The position numbers and the translations under genes are program-made. Shown here in pieces: positions 17,275 through 26,343 of a stretch of DNA of 64,000 nt (position 1 is the stretch's first letter; every line of letters begins with the position of its first letter). Source of the DNA: Legionella waltersii (GTDB lineage: Bacteria; Pseudomonadota; Gammaproteobacteria; Legionellales; Legionellaceae); assembly GCF_001468085.1 (NCBI RefSeq), contig NZ_LNZB01000056.1:62001-126000 (forward strand), written 5' to 3'. The notes under the pieces were generated by a model, which was given only the letters and a program-made list of their open reading frames with translations, searched no databases and was not told where the DNA came from.

Positions 17275-19100
17275 TTAAGGAAGTCACAGCCAGGATAGAG
17301 GCGAGAAGTGCAAAAAAAAGAGCCGACTATTTAGAATTTATCACTCAAGCTAAAGTGCAGGGTGTGCAAAGGGCAACTTTGCATTGTGGAAACTTGGCGC
17401 ATGGTTTTGCGGCTTGTTCATTGAAGGACAAAGGGATTTTGAAGGAAAAGAGCCAAGCCAATATAGCCATAATTTCCTCGTACAATGACTTGCTCTCGGC
17501 CCATCAACCCTATGTTTCTTATCCCGATGTGTTAAAAGAAACGGTTTCAAAAGCGGGTGGTGTAGCACAATTCGCAGGTGGTGTTCCGGCAATGTGCGAT
17601 GGAATCACTCAAGGCCAGCCTGGTATGGACCTTAGCTTGTTAAGCCGTGATGTTATTGCTATGTCAGCTGCTATTGCCTTGTCCCATAATCTCTTTGATG
17701 GGGGGCTTCTTCTAGGAATTTGCGATAAAATCGTTCCAGGATTATTTATGGCTGCGTTGACCTTTGGTCATTTACCCTTTATTTTTGTTCCAGCTGGACC
17801 TATGCCTTCAGGAATATCTAATCAGGAAAAAGCGCGAATTCGGCAGCAGTATGCTGAAGGTATTGTAGACAAGTCTGTCTTGCTAGAAGCTGAAGCAGCA
17901 TCTTATCATTCTCCGGGTACCTGTACTTTTTATGGGACGGCTAACTCCAACCAATTGGTTATCGAAGTAATGGGCTTGCAATTACCAGGCTCCTCTTTTG
18001 TGAATCCTAAGTCACCATTGAGAGAATCATTAACTCAATACGCTGCCAAACAAGTCGTTTCCTTAACGGCATTGAATACTAACTACATGCCCATAGGAAA
18101 ACTAGTGAGTGCGAAAACCATTGTTAATGGAATAGTTGCTTTGCTTGCGTCTGGTGGCTCGACGAATCATACTATGCACCTGATAGCTATGGCTGAAAGA
18201 GCAGGACACCTTGTAAACTGGAATGATTTTTCCCAACTTTCGTCGATTACGCCATTAATCGCTCGAATTTATCCAAATGGTTATGCTGACATAAACCAGT
18301 TTCAACAAGCAGGAGGCATGGCTTATTTTATATCAACATTACTCGAAGCCAATCTATTGCATCCAGATGTTGATACCGTGCTTGGATTTGGTCTTGAACG
18401 GTACACGAAACAACCCAAAATCATTGATAATGAACTTTGCTGGGTTGATGGCCCTGTGCAATCAGGCAATTTCGACGTACTAAGTTCAGCTTGCAAACCC
18501 TTTAAACCACAAGGGGGGATTCAAGTTTTAAAGGGAAATTTGGGAAGAGCTGTCATTAAAACATCAAGTTTGAAAGCTGAACATCTATATCTTGAAGCTC
18601 CTGCAGTCGTTTGCTCAAGTCAAGAGGAGTTTTCGCAGCTTTTTGATAAAGGAGAGCTCAATAAAGATTGTATTGTTGTTGTCAGATTTCAGGGGCCGAA
18701 AGCCTGTGGAATGCCTGAGTTACACCAATTAACTCCAAAATTGGGCGCTTTAATGGATAGAGGATTTCGCATTGGTTTGGTCACCGACGGACGAATGTCA
18801 GGTGCTTCTGGAAAGATACCTGCTGCCATTCATGTAACCCCTGAAGCAACAGAGGGGGGAGTTCTATCGAAAATTCGAACTGGGGATACGATTAGGATGG
18901 ACTGTGAGACTGGTCTTTTGGAGCTCCTTGTTTCGAATGAGGAATTAGCGGAGAGAGTACCAACCTTAATAGAAAACAATGGGCAATATCAGGGCTCAGG
19001 GAGAGAGCTCTTTAACGTATTAAGAATGAATTTTAGCGGGGCTGAGTATGGAGCATGTAGTTTATTCCAAGGAACAGGGATAGCGAATGAAGAAAGTTGA
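17262..19100 (+). CDS. edd: Phosphogluconate dehydratase
   Basis: 612 aa, a full-length IlvD/Edd family enzyme with an iron-sulfur cluster. Conserved parts include NLAHGFAACSLKDK, FAGGVPAMCDGITQGQPGM, LLLGICDKIVPG, PGTCTFYGTANSNQ and, near the C-terminus, GLVTDGRMSGASGKIPAAIH. It makes 2-keto-3-deoxy-6-phosphogluconate, the substrate of the eda product encoded two genes downstream. The start overlaps pgl by 13 bases. Confidence 0.98.
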   Translation: MHPVIKEVTARIEARSAKKRADYLEFITQAKVQGVQRATLHCGNLAHGFAACSLKDKGILKEKSQANIAIISSYNDLLSAHQPYVSYPDVLKETVSKAGGVAQFAGGVPAMCDGITQGQPGMDLSLLSRDVIAMSAAIALSHNLFDGGLLLGICDKIVPGLFMAALTFGHLPFIFVPAGPMPSGISNQEKARIRQQYAEGIVDKSVLLEAEAASYHSPGTCTFYGTANSNQLVIEVMGLQLPGSSFVNPKSPLRESLTQYAAKQVVSLTALNTNYMPIGKLVSAKTIVNGIVALLASGGSTNHTMHLIAMAERAGHLVNWNDFSQLSSITPLIARIYPNGYADINQFQQAGGMAYFISTLLEANLLHPDVDTVLGFGLERYTKQPKIIDNELCWVDGPVQSGNFDVLSSACKPFKPQGGIQVLKGNLGRAVIKTSSLKAEHLYLEAPAVVCSSQEEFSQLFDKGELNKDCIVVVRFQGPKACGMPELHQLTPKLGALMDRGFRIGLVTDGRMSGASGKIPAAIHVTPEATEGGVLSKIRTGDTIRMDCETGLLELLVSNEELAERVPTLIENNGQYQGSGRELFNVLRMNFSGAEYGACSLFQGTGIANEES

Positions 19101-20082
19101 TTTTAATCACTATGTTATAGTTGCTGATATCGGGGGAACTTTTGCCCGCTTTGCTCGTGTTGATCTAACTGACTTGCGGATAGACCATCTTCAAGTGTAT
19201 CCCTGTGTCGATTTCATCAGTCTTCAATCAGCTTTTCTAACTTATCAAGCACAATACTCCATGCAAACTATAAAGCAGTTGGCTGTTGCTATTGCTTGTC
19301 CGGTTCTTAGCGATCAGGTGACTATGACGAATGGTCAATGGTCATTCTCAATCAGCAAAACAAAAGAAGAACTCGGCTTAAGCCATTTTATGGTTATGAA
19401 TGATTTCTCAGCGATTGCTAGAAGTTTACCAATTCTTGGAGAAAATGAGGCTATTCAGATAGGCCAGGGAAAGCCAAAGACTGGAGGTGCAAAAGTAATA
19501 CTGGGAGCTGGAACTGGTCTTGGTGTGTCAGTACTTATTTCCAGCACGAAACAGGTTATTCCTATTGAAGGGGAAGGAGGGCATGCGAGCTGGGGCGCTA
19601 CCAGTGAGATAGAGTGGTTTATTTACAGCTACTTAAAGAAACGCTTTAATCATGTTTCTTTTGAGCGCCTATTGTCTGGGCAAGGTCTGGAAAACATTTA
19701 CGCTGCTTTGGCCGAGTATCATCAACAAAAGACAGTAATCAGAACTGCGGCTGAAATCATTGATCAAGTTAACTCTGGAAATAATGAATTGGCTAATTTG
19801 GCTGTAGAGCAATTCTTCTCTTGTTTAGGTTCTTATGCTGGAAACTTAGCATTAACCCTAAGTGCTTTTGGTGGAATCTATATTGCTGGGGGCATTGTGC
19901 CAAGATTGCTGTCGGTTATGAAACACAGTAGCTTTAGGTCTCAATTTGAAGCGAAGGGGCGATTTCGTGAGTTCAATGAGGCTATCCCAACATACGTGAT
20001 TACGGCGGCGCAACCTGGAATTTTGGGGGCGGCCTTTTGTTTAAAGGAGTTGCAGTTAGGAGTATCCGATGTCCTTTTCTAA
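19087..20082 (+). CDS. glk: Glucokinase
   Basis: 331 aa. It is a bacterial glucokinase by the ATP site VADIGGTFARFARVD near the N-terminus, MNDFSAIARSLP, ILGAGTGLGVSVLI and GEGGHASW. It phosphorylates free glucose to feed zwf, and its place between edd and eda matches use of glucose released by the amylase at the operon end. Both ends overlap the neighbouring genes by 14 bases. Confidence 0.96.
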   Translation: MKKVDFNHYVIVADIGGTFARFARVDLTDLRIDHLQVYPCVDFISLQSAFLTYQAQYSMQTIKQLAVAIACPVLSDQVTMTNGQWSFSISKTKEELGLSHFMVMNDFSAIARSLPILGENEAIQIGQGKPKTGGAKVILGAGTGLGVSVLISSTKQVIPIEGEGGHASWGATSEIEWFIYSYLKKRFNHVSFERLLSGQGLENIYAALAEYHQQKTVIRTAAEIIDQVNSGNNELANLAVEQFFSCLGSYAGNLALTLSAFGGIYIAGGIVPRLLSVMKHSSFRSQFEAKGRFREFNEAIPTYVITAAQPGILGAAFCLKELQLGVSDVLF

Positions 20083-20707
20083 TTGGAAAATACAAGCAAA
20101 TACAATATTTAACGCGTCTCTAGTTATCCCTGTTATTGTTATAGAGGATATAGAACAGGCTCTTCCTCTTGCAGAAGCCATATTTGCAAGTGGGATTTCG
20201 ATTTTAGAGATTACACTGAGAACCAGTATCGCTGTGGAAGCAATTCGATTGCTGGCAAAAAAATTCCCACAAGCTTTAATTGGAGCTGGCACCGTCATCA
20301 ATCCTGATCAACTACAAGAAATAGAAGAGGCTGGAGCTAAATTTGCGATTAGCCCTGGGTTAACGAATGATTTATTGGCGGCCGGAAAAACCATGACCAT
20401 ACCACTAATTCCCGGAGTCGCAAGCCTATCGGAGTTAATGCAAGGAATGCAGTTTGGCTATCAATATTTTAAATTTTTTCCAGCTTCTTTAGCAGGTGGT
20501 CCAACTATGTTAAGGACTATAGGGAATTTATTTCCCGACCTGCGATTTTGTCCAACTGGTGGGATTAATGAAGTCAATTATATGGATTATTTACAACTAG
20601 CAAATGTTTCATGTGTGGGAGGCTCCTGGATCGTGCCTCAGAAGGATATTGGTTCGCATAATTGGTCTTTAATCACGCAATTATGCAGTTCATTCGGAAG
20701 TGTATAG
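20069..20707 (+). CDS. eda: KDPG aldolase (2-keto-3-deoxy-6-phosphogluconate aldolase)
   Basis: 212 aa. ILEITLRTSIAVEAI holds the catalytic Glu and Arg, PLIPGVASLSE follows, and FKFFPASLAGG holds the Schiff-base Lys. It splits KDPG to pyruvate and glyceraldehyde-3-phosphate, completing the Entner-Doudoroff route. AGGAG is a few bases before the ATG, inside the end of glk. Confidence 0.97.
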   Translation: MSFSNWKIQANTIFNASLVIPVIVIEDIEQALPLAEAIFASGISILEITLRTSIAVEAIRLLAKKFPQALIGAGTVINPDQLQEIEEAGAKFAISPGLTNDLLAAGKTMTIPLIPGVASLSELMQGMQFGYQYFKFFPASLAGGPTMLRTIGNLFPDLRFCPTGGINEVNYMDYLQLANVSCVGGSWIVPQKDIGSHNWSLITQLCSSFGSV

Positions 20708-20721
20708 AGCAAGGAGTAGAT

Positions 20722-22137
20722 ATGGCTTGGCTAGTGGCAATTATTGGATCAATAGCTGGTTTTTTGTTCGGTTATGATGAAGGAATCATCGCCGGATCCC
20801 TGGATTTAGTAAAAAATTATTTTGGTTTAAATCCAACCCACATAGGAGTTATGGCTTCTGCACTACCCTTCGGCGCTCTGTTAGGTTCCATGATTATCGG
20901 TGTATTTTTAGCTTCTAAAGGAATGAAGCGCTTTGGTCGTCGTTCTTTGTTGTCTTTCTCTGGAGCATTGTTTCTAATTGGTGCGCTTGGGGCTGGCTTT
21001 GCCGAATCAATATCTGTACTTATCTTGTCACGTTTTATTTTAGGGCTTGCGATTGGAGTAGCTTCAGTAATGACTCCTTTGTACTTAGCTGAAACAGCCA
21101 CACCAAAAGCAAGGGGAGCTGTTGTCGCTATTTATCAACTTGCCATGACAGTGGGTATCGTTTGCTCGTATGCGATCAACTATCTCCTCATTGAACAACA
21201 AGCTTGGCGTGCAATGTTTGCATCGAGTGCAATTCCTGCTCTAATTTTAACCTTGGGGATTTTAGTCTTGCCGGAGTCTCCTCGATGGTTATGCAGTATG
21301 GGTAACCGCGCAGCAGCACATAAAGCCTTAAAACGGCTTCGACAAACAGAGTCATTTGAATCTGAGCTTTTGGAGATTGAAACTACTTTAGCTCATGAGC
21401 CTCAAAAGGGAAATTGGTTCTTGTTATTTAGAAGACCATTATTGCCAGTACTCTTATTAGGAACTGTTTTATTTTGTTTACAACAACTCAGTGGAATTAA
21501 TGTTGTTATTTATTTTGCTCCAGAGATTTTTAAGAATTTAGGCTTGGGAAGTACTACAGGACAGATATTAGCGACAATGGGGATAGGCCTTGTTAATTTA
21601 TTAGTTACCATTGTTGCTGTATTGTGCGTGGATAAATTAGGGCGTCGTAAATTATTATTGTTGGGTTTTGCAGGAACTTGTTTAAGTCTTTCAGCGCTAT
21701 GCATTTTCTCTCTTAACCAGGTGGCTTGGTTATCTTATGTGTCTGTAATTTGCTTAATGGTTTATATTTTTTCCTTCGCTATCAGTGTTGGACCGATACC
21801 CCATATAGCCATGGCTGAAATATTTCCTTTGCACGTCCGAGGAGCAGGTATGGGTCTATCTGCAATGAGCAACTGGTCGTTTAATACCTTGGTCATATTT
21901 AGTTTCCCACTCTTGCAAAAATCATTTGGAATTGAAGTAACTTTTGCAATATATGCAGCGATTTGTTTTATGGGTTTAATTTATACCTATTTTTTCATGC
22001 CTGAAACCAAAAGCATCAGTTTGGAACAGATTGAGAATTACATCATGTCGGGTAAGCCTCTTCGATTCTTAGGGAGGGAGAACGATCAACAGGCACAGGC
22101 TAACTCAAAAGCACACTGGGTCCCCTCAACGAATTGA
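20722..22137 (+). CDS. MFS sugar porter (probable glucose/xylose-type H+ symporter)
   Basis: 471 aa from the ATG at 20722, which follows AAGGAG; a TTG at 20662 inside eda is less likely. Twelve helices are expected. Sugar-porter signatures are GYDEGIIAGSLDLVK near helix 1, RFILGLAIGVASVMTPLYLAETA, the central loop LPESPRWL, FCLQQLSGINVVIYFAP and the C-terminal FFMPETKSISLEQIE. Located between eda and the glucoamylase gene, it likely imports glucose. The L. pneumophila equivalent has been called ywtG. Confidence 0.92.
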   Translation: MAWLVAIIGSIAGFLFGYDEGIIAGSLDLVKNYFGLNPTHIGVMASALPFGALLGSMIIGVFLASKGMKRFGRRSLLSFSGALFLIGALGAGFAESISVLILSRFILGLAIGVASVMTPLYLAETATPKARGAVVAIYQLAMTVGIVCSYAINYLLIEQQAWRAMFASSAIPALILTLGILVLPESPRWLCSMGNRAAAHKALKRLRQTESFESELLEIETTLAHEPQKGNWFLLFRRPLLPVLLLGTVLFCLQQLSGINVVIYFAPEIFKNLGLGSTTGQILATMGIGLVNLLVTIVAVLCVDKLGRRKLLLLGFAGTCLSLSALCIFSLNQVAWLSYVSVICLMVYIFSFAISVGPIPHIAMAEIFPLHVRGAGMGLSAMSNWSFNTLVIFSFPLLQKSFGIEVTFAIYAAICFMGLIYTYFFMPETKSISLEQIENYIMSGKPLRFLGRENDQQAQANSKAHWVPSTN

Positions 22138-22172
22138 AAAAAGGGTGTTTACACGTTTTACAGGAGTTTGTT

Positions 22173-23453
22173 TTGAAAAAGATATTCATATTAATGACTT
22201 TTTGGGTTTCTCAGTCCATTGCAGCCGTGTTTACAACAAACGAAGTGGAGACTTTGAAAAAGAATTTCTTTGCTAATTTTCAACCCAATGGGGCCATTGT
22301 AGCTTCTCCTTCACAGCATGATCCCAATTATTATTTTGACTGGGTTAGAGATTCTGCAATAGCCATGGGCTTGATTGAGACTTGGTTTGAGGCTGAGCAT
22401 AGCAACAAGTTAATGAAGCATTTATTAAACTATGTTGCATGGACCGAAGATATTCAAAATAAAGCCCCTGCATTTCCAGAGCAGGATATTCTTGGTGAGC
22501 CAAAGTTTTACATCAGTGGAATGCCTTTTGATGGTGAGTGGGGGCGGCCTCAAAATGATGGCCCGGCTTTAAGAGCCACAGTTCTTATTCGTTTTGCACA
22601 TCAGCTTTTGAATAGAAATGAAACGAACTACGTTCAAAAGCATTTGTACAATAGCACCATGGATCCCCAAACAATGGGTATCATTAAAAAGGATCTGGAG
22701 TATGTTGCTCATCATTGGCAAGATGCAAATTTTGATCTTTGGGAGGAGGTTCTGGGGCATCATTTTTACACTGCGATGGCTCAAAAAATTGCTTTAGAAA
22801 ATGGTGCTATATTAGCTCATCGACTCGATGATGATCAGGCTGCATTTTTTTATCTTAAACAGGCAAGAGGCATTAACGATAGATTGGCTTTGCATATTGA
22901 TAATAAATTTAACCTTATACAGGCTACTTTAACACCTCATCCAGGTCCGCAGAAAACAATGGAGTTGGATTCTGCTGTAGTACTGGCTGTATTACTGGCT
23001 CCAGGACAAGCAGGGGATTATGCTCTGCAAGGTGTGTATGTTAAAAATACTATAAAAGCTTTGCGAAAGCAGTTCTCTTCTATTTTTCCAATTAATAAAA
23101 ATCATTCAGAAGCGATACTTTTTGGTCGTTATCCAGGAGATACCTACGACGGTCATAGTACTAATAGTGTTGGTAATCCATGGATAATTCTGACCGCAAC
23201 CATGGCTGAATATTATTATGCTTCTGCTTCCCTCGCTCTGGCTGAACAACAAAATTCATCAGTAGCAGAAAGCTATTTAAAAAAGGGTGATGGTTATCTT
23301 ATGCTGATAAAAAATTACGCAAGTAATCTGTATTTAAGTGAGCAAATTAATTTGCACACAGGCATACAGCAAGGAGCTCGATCATTAACTTGGAGTTATG
23401 TCTCAGTGTTGCGGGCGATTGAGATGCGTGAAAAGGTGGCGAGTAAGTTGTAG
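22173..23453 (+). CDS. gamA: Secreted glucoamylase (glycoside hydrolase family 15)
   Basis: 426 aa from the TTG at 22173, chosen because CAGGAG precedes it and the product then begins with a clean signal peptide KKIFILMTFWVSQSIAA (cut near residue 19). GH15 features are FDWVRDSAIAM, the general acid Glu in FDLWEEVLGHHFYTAM, and the general base region near SLTWSYVSV. It releases glucose from starch or glycogen outside the cell; GamA of L. pneumophila is a type II-secreted enzyme with this activity. It is the last gene of the Entner-Doudoroff operon. The next gene, hemH, is convergent. Confidence 0.93.
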   Translation: MKKIFILMTFWVSQSIAAVFTTNEVETLKKNFFANFQPNGAIVASPSQHDPNYYFDWVRDSAIAMGLIETWFEAEHSNKLMKHLLNYVAWTEDIQNKAPAFPEQDILGEPKFYISGMPFDGEWGRPQNDGPALRATVLIRFAHQLLNRNETNYVQKHLYNSTMDPQTMGIIKKDLEYVAHHWQDANFDLWEEVLGHHFYTAMAQKIALENGAILAHRLDDDQAAFFYLKQARGINDRLALHIDNKFNLIQATLTPHPGPQKTMELDSAVVLAVLLAPGQAGDYALQGVYVKNTIKALRKQFSSIFPINKNHSEAILFGRYPGDTYDGHSTNSVGNPWIILTATMAEYYYASASLALAEQQNSSVAESYLKKGDGYLMLIKNYASNLYLSEQINLHTGIQQGARSLTWSYVSVLRAIEMREKVASKL

Positions 23454-23490
23454 ATCACTAATGTAATACGAATCATTAAATCAAATTTAT

Positions 23491-23913
23491 AGCTATCCAC
23501 TCCCTGACGGTCGCGGTTCAGATTCACATTACCGAGCCGCGACCATCAGGGCTGAGGGATCGACACATTTTTTAAATGGGGTATTTATACCCAAAGTCGG
23601 GTTCTTCGCCTAATGGCGCTGCCTTAAGCGGTTTCATTAGGTTCTTCTATACGCCCCGCATCGCTCCGCTTGCTGACGCGCGCGGCTCGGTTTCTTCTTT
23701 GCTGTCTGAATCAAATCCTAGTCACAGCAGGGAGTGAACCGAGCCGCGCGCGTCAGCAAGCGGATATGGAACTATCCGCTTTCACGAATAACGCAGCTTA
23801 AGGCAGCGATATTGGGCGAAGCGCCGGACCTACGCTTACTGACCATCAGAGAAGAGATTAGCCGAGGGACTATAAAATGAGTCGATACCTCAGCCGTCAG
23901 GGAGTGGATAGCT
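23491..23913. repeat. Long palindrome (outer arms) carrying an inserted 341-bp element
   Basis: The first 20 bases (23491-23510) and the last 20 (23894-23913) are exact inverted complements. If the 341-bp insert and one copy of the putative target duplication are removed, the remainder is a palindrome of about 72 bp with 29-base arms matching at 27 positions (loop near 23520-23532). It occupies the gap between convergent gamA and hemH, where a bidirectional terminator is expected. The last bases of the right arm form part of the hemH stop codon. Confidence 0.65.
23553..23893. mobile_element. 341-bp quasi-palindromic dispersed element, copy 1
   Basis: Ends are TGAGGGATCGAC and GTCGATACCTCA(G). 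The middle carries a perfect 27-bp inverted repeat (23666-23692 and 23737-23763) with a 44-base loop, and outer arms also pair imperfectly (CTTCGCC...GGCGAAG). Same length and layout as 55660-56000. Probable target duplications CCATCAGGGC (23543-23552) and CCGTCAGGGA (23894-23903) match at 8 of 10. There is no transposase gene, so it is non-autonomous. Confidence 0.75.
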
Positions 23914-24895
23914 AAATGATATTAACCAGTGCATCTATCCAATCACTACTTTCATTCAAACAAGGAACCAATACAAATTCTTCACCACCTAATGAGAGCC
24001 ATAATTCTTTTGCTCGAATGCCTATTTCTTCGATAGTCTCTAAGCAGTCGGTTACAAATGAAGGGCAAGCAACTACAAGTTTTTTAACCCCTCGTTTTGC
24101 AAGCTCTTTCATTAGCTCATCAGTATAGGGTTTTATCCAAGGGGTTTTTCCAAGCCTTGATTGGAACGAACTGCTGTATTGGGATATATCTAATTGTAAG
24201 GCTTGTGCTAACAAAAAACTGGTTTGGTGGCATTGTGCCTTATAGCACTTGTGGTTTGCATCAGTTATAGGAGGGCACCTATCTGTACAAACCTGTGAGC
24301 ACCCACTTTTTATGATTTGTCGCTCAGGAATCCCATGATAACTGAATAACAGATGTCTCTCTTTACTAAGATAAGGTTCTATCGCTTTTGCTTGGGCTTT
24401 GATGTAGGCAGGATGTTGGTAAAAATGTTGAATTATTTTAATGGAGGGTATTACTTCAAATTGACTAAGTTGATGCAAGGCCTCTTCTATTGCAGAACCA
24501 GTTGCTGCTGAGGAGTATTGAGGAAATAATGGCAATACAGTAATGGAGGAACACCCTCTGAGTTCATTGATTGCGCTTTTAATCGAAGGCACTCCATAAC
24601 GCATACCTAACGCTACAATATATTCATGATTTAATGATTCTTGTAATAAACGACAAATAGTTTGCGAATGCAACAGAAGAGGTGACCCTTTATCAGTCCA
24701 GATTGATTGATATGCATGCGTAGATTGCTTCGTTCTAAAGGGTAAAATGAGAAAAAAAACCAACGCATAACGGATAATAAAAGGTAGATCAATGACTCTT
24801 TTATCCGTTAAAAATTCAAGCAAATAGCTAGCAACATCGCTGTATTTGGCGTTGTTAGGGGTACCAAGATTGATAAGCAATAAACCCTGTCGCAT
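23912..24895 (-). CDS. hemH: Ferrochelatase
   Basis: 327 aa, normal length. The start RQGLLLINLGTPN, the middle VLPLFPQYSSAATGSA, the catalytic His in LLFSYHGIPERQI and VVACPSFVTDCLETIEEI are family hallmarks. It inserts iron into protoporphyrin IX, the last step of haem B synthesis, and so supplies ctaB. Its TAG stop straddles the end of the palindrome at 23491-23913, so the extreme C-terminus may have been set by that repeat. Confidence 0.97.
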   Translation of the reverse strand: MRQGLLLINLGTPNNAKYSDVASYLLEFLTDKRVIDLPFIIRYALVFFLILPFRTKQSTHAYQSIWTDKGSPLLLHSQTICRLLQESLNHEYIVALGMRYGVPSIKSAINELRGCSSITVLPLFPQYSSAATGSAIEEALHQLSQFEVIPSIKIIQHFYQHPAYIKAQAKAIEPYLSKERHLLFSYHGIPERQIIKSGCSQVCTDRCPPITDANHKCYKAQCHQTSFLLAQALQLDISQYSSSFQSRLGKTPWIKPYTDELMKELAKRGVKKLVVACPSFVTDCLETIEEIGIRAKELWLSLGGEEFVLVPCLNESSDWIDALVNII

Positions 24896-25007
24896 CAGAA
24901 ATATATGGTGTTATACTCAAAGTCGATATAATACCTTAATTTGATGGACGCAGCAGCATAAATATCAAATACACTACTGCGCTAAACAGGTTACTGTATC
25001 ATTTTGA

Positions 25008-25238
25008 TTAAGCCATTTCTTGCACAGAAGTTTCATTTAGCGCAACCACGTTTGCAGCATGTAATCCTCTTTCACCATTGACTACATCGTACGTGACGGC
25101 TTGACCAGGAACGAGTGTTTTATACCCAGTTCCATTAATGGATGAGAAATGCACAAAAATATCCTCACCACCACCCTCTGGTATTATAAAACCCCAACCC
25201 TTGGCGTTATTAAACCATTTGACTTCGCCTCTAGCCAT
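25008..25238 (-). CDS. Cold-shock domain protein (CspA family)
   Basis: 76 aa. [17 protein letters not shown] with RNP1 (GWGFI) and [10 protein letters not shown] (RNP2) define a single cold-shock domain that binds single-stranded RNA or DNA as a chaperone. A strong AAGGAGGAG site precedes the ATG. It is divergent from the HIT-family gene. Confidence 0.97.
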   Translation of the reverse strand: MARGEVKWFNNAKGWGFIIPEGGGEDIFVHFSSINGTGYKTLVPGQAVTYDVVNGERGLHAANVVALNETSVQEMA

Positions 25239-25507
25239 AACTCCTCCTTTTGCTAAAGCTTATCAATCGACGACTGACTAATCTTGGTCAGCTGTTCAAT
25301 TGCATTCATCCATAAATGACAATTGTAATACGCCTATTTTACAATAGGTTAATTCAACATATCTCAAAACAGGAGTGTGACTCAATAGGTTTAGAAAAAT
25401 TTATTTATAAAAAACGATCATTCTGGGGAACAGACTCCACTGCTGTCCGTCCCCTAAGTAACGATACCTTGGTATACTGGTCTTCGAAATCAGTTGAGGA
25501 GAAAGAG

Positions 25508-25915
25508 TTGTTCACTATAGACGATAGAATTTTGGCCACATCCGTGGTGCTTGGAGAATGGCAATTATCAACGGTTCTACTAAAAAATGATGCGAGTTAC
25601 CCTTGGTTGATTTTGTTACCAAAGCGAAAAAGCATTAAAGAGTTATATCAACTCGATCAGGGGGACCGAGTATTATTAACGGAAGAAATATACAGAGCAT
25701 CCATGATCATGAAAGATTTTTTTAATCCATACAAATTAAATGTAGGATCTCTAGGGAATGTTGTTGAACAACTCCACATTCACATTGTGGGTAGAAATCA
25801 GACTGATCCTCTTTGGCCTCAAGGGATTTGGCAAGCTTCTTCAGTCTCAGTTCCTTATCAGGAAAATGAATTATTTGATCTAACAAATGCATTGCGAAAA
25901 CTAGTCTGTAGATAG
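25508..25915 (+). CDS. HIT-domain protein
   Basis: 135 aa from the TTG at 25508. The open frame runs back to 25316, but AGGAG lies 6 bases before this TTG, a TATACT hexamer lies upstream at 25473, and the HIT homology begins here with FTIDDRILATSVVLGEW. The domain continues with WLILLPKRKSIKEL and ends with the histidine triad VEQLHIHIVGRNQTD. HIT proteins hydrolyse nucleoside phosphoramidates or diadenosine polyphosphates; the substrate is not known here. Confidence 0.85.
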   Translation: MFTIDDRILATSVVLGEWQLSTVLLKNDASYPWLILLPKRKSIKELYQLDQGDRVLLTEEIYRASMIMKDFFNPYKLNVGSLGNVVEQLHIHIVGRNQTDPLWPQGIWQASSVSVPYQENELFDLTNALRKLVCR

Positions 25916-25987
25916 TTCGGATTGAATTAATTTTTTCACGTATTTATTTGACTAACTGTATAGATTTTTTATAAAAAAAGGAGCATT

Positions 25988-26026
25988 CTTAATCTTATCT
26001 TAAGATCTTTGTGTTATCTTAATACT
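25988..26026 (+). promoter_or_regulatory. Tandem PmrA-like sites upstream of the 66-aa orphan gene
   Basis: CTTAATCTT at 25988-25996 and CTTAATACT at 26018-26026 each match 8 of 9 bases of the Legionella PmrA box cTTAATatT and lie on the same face 30 bases apart, 25 to 63 bases before the ATG at 26051. PmrA activates many Dot/Icm substrate genes. Short A/T motifs arise by chance in this DNA, so support is modest. Confidence 0.35.
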
Positions 26027-26050
26027 TATAGTTGTTAGAGAGGTTTTTAG

Positions 26051-26251
26051 ATGAGTACGCACAGCACTTCTAAAATGTTAGCAAGAATGCATAAAAATCC
26101 TCAGTCTGAGAAACTTATTGATATTGATAGTAAACATCCTCAACTTGATGATTTAGACTCACCACAATTAAAACCAGAAGCAAATATGGAAAATGTGCTG
26201 ACCAACATCTTGGGTGCTTCGTTTACTAACAAACCTTCTCCAATGGACTAG
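26051..26251 (+). CDS. 66-aa orphan protein just upstream of icmT
   Basis: 66 aa, hydrophilic and acidic in its middle (DIDSKHPQLDDLDSP), with no membrane segment and no motif I recognise. AGAGAGG lies before the ATG, with two PmrA-like boxes further up. It is transcribed toward icmT, 92 bases away. It could be a very small effector or an accessory protein of the secretion locus; neither is shown. The clear ribosome site and promoter context are the reasons to keep it. Confidence 0.5.
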   Translation: MSTHSTSKMLARMHKNPQSEKLIDIDSKHPQLDDLDSPQLKPEANMENVLTNILGASFTNKPSPMD

Positions 26252-26343
26252 AATTTTAAAATTACTGATTGCATCTCGTAGATGCTTAATATCTTTTTTA
26301 AGTATATACTTTTTACATAGAGTATAACCTTTAAGGAAGAACT

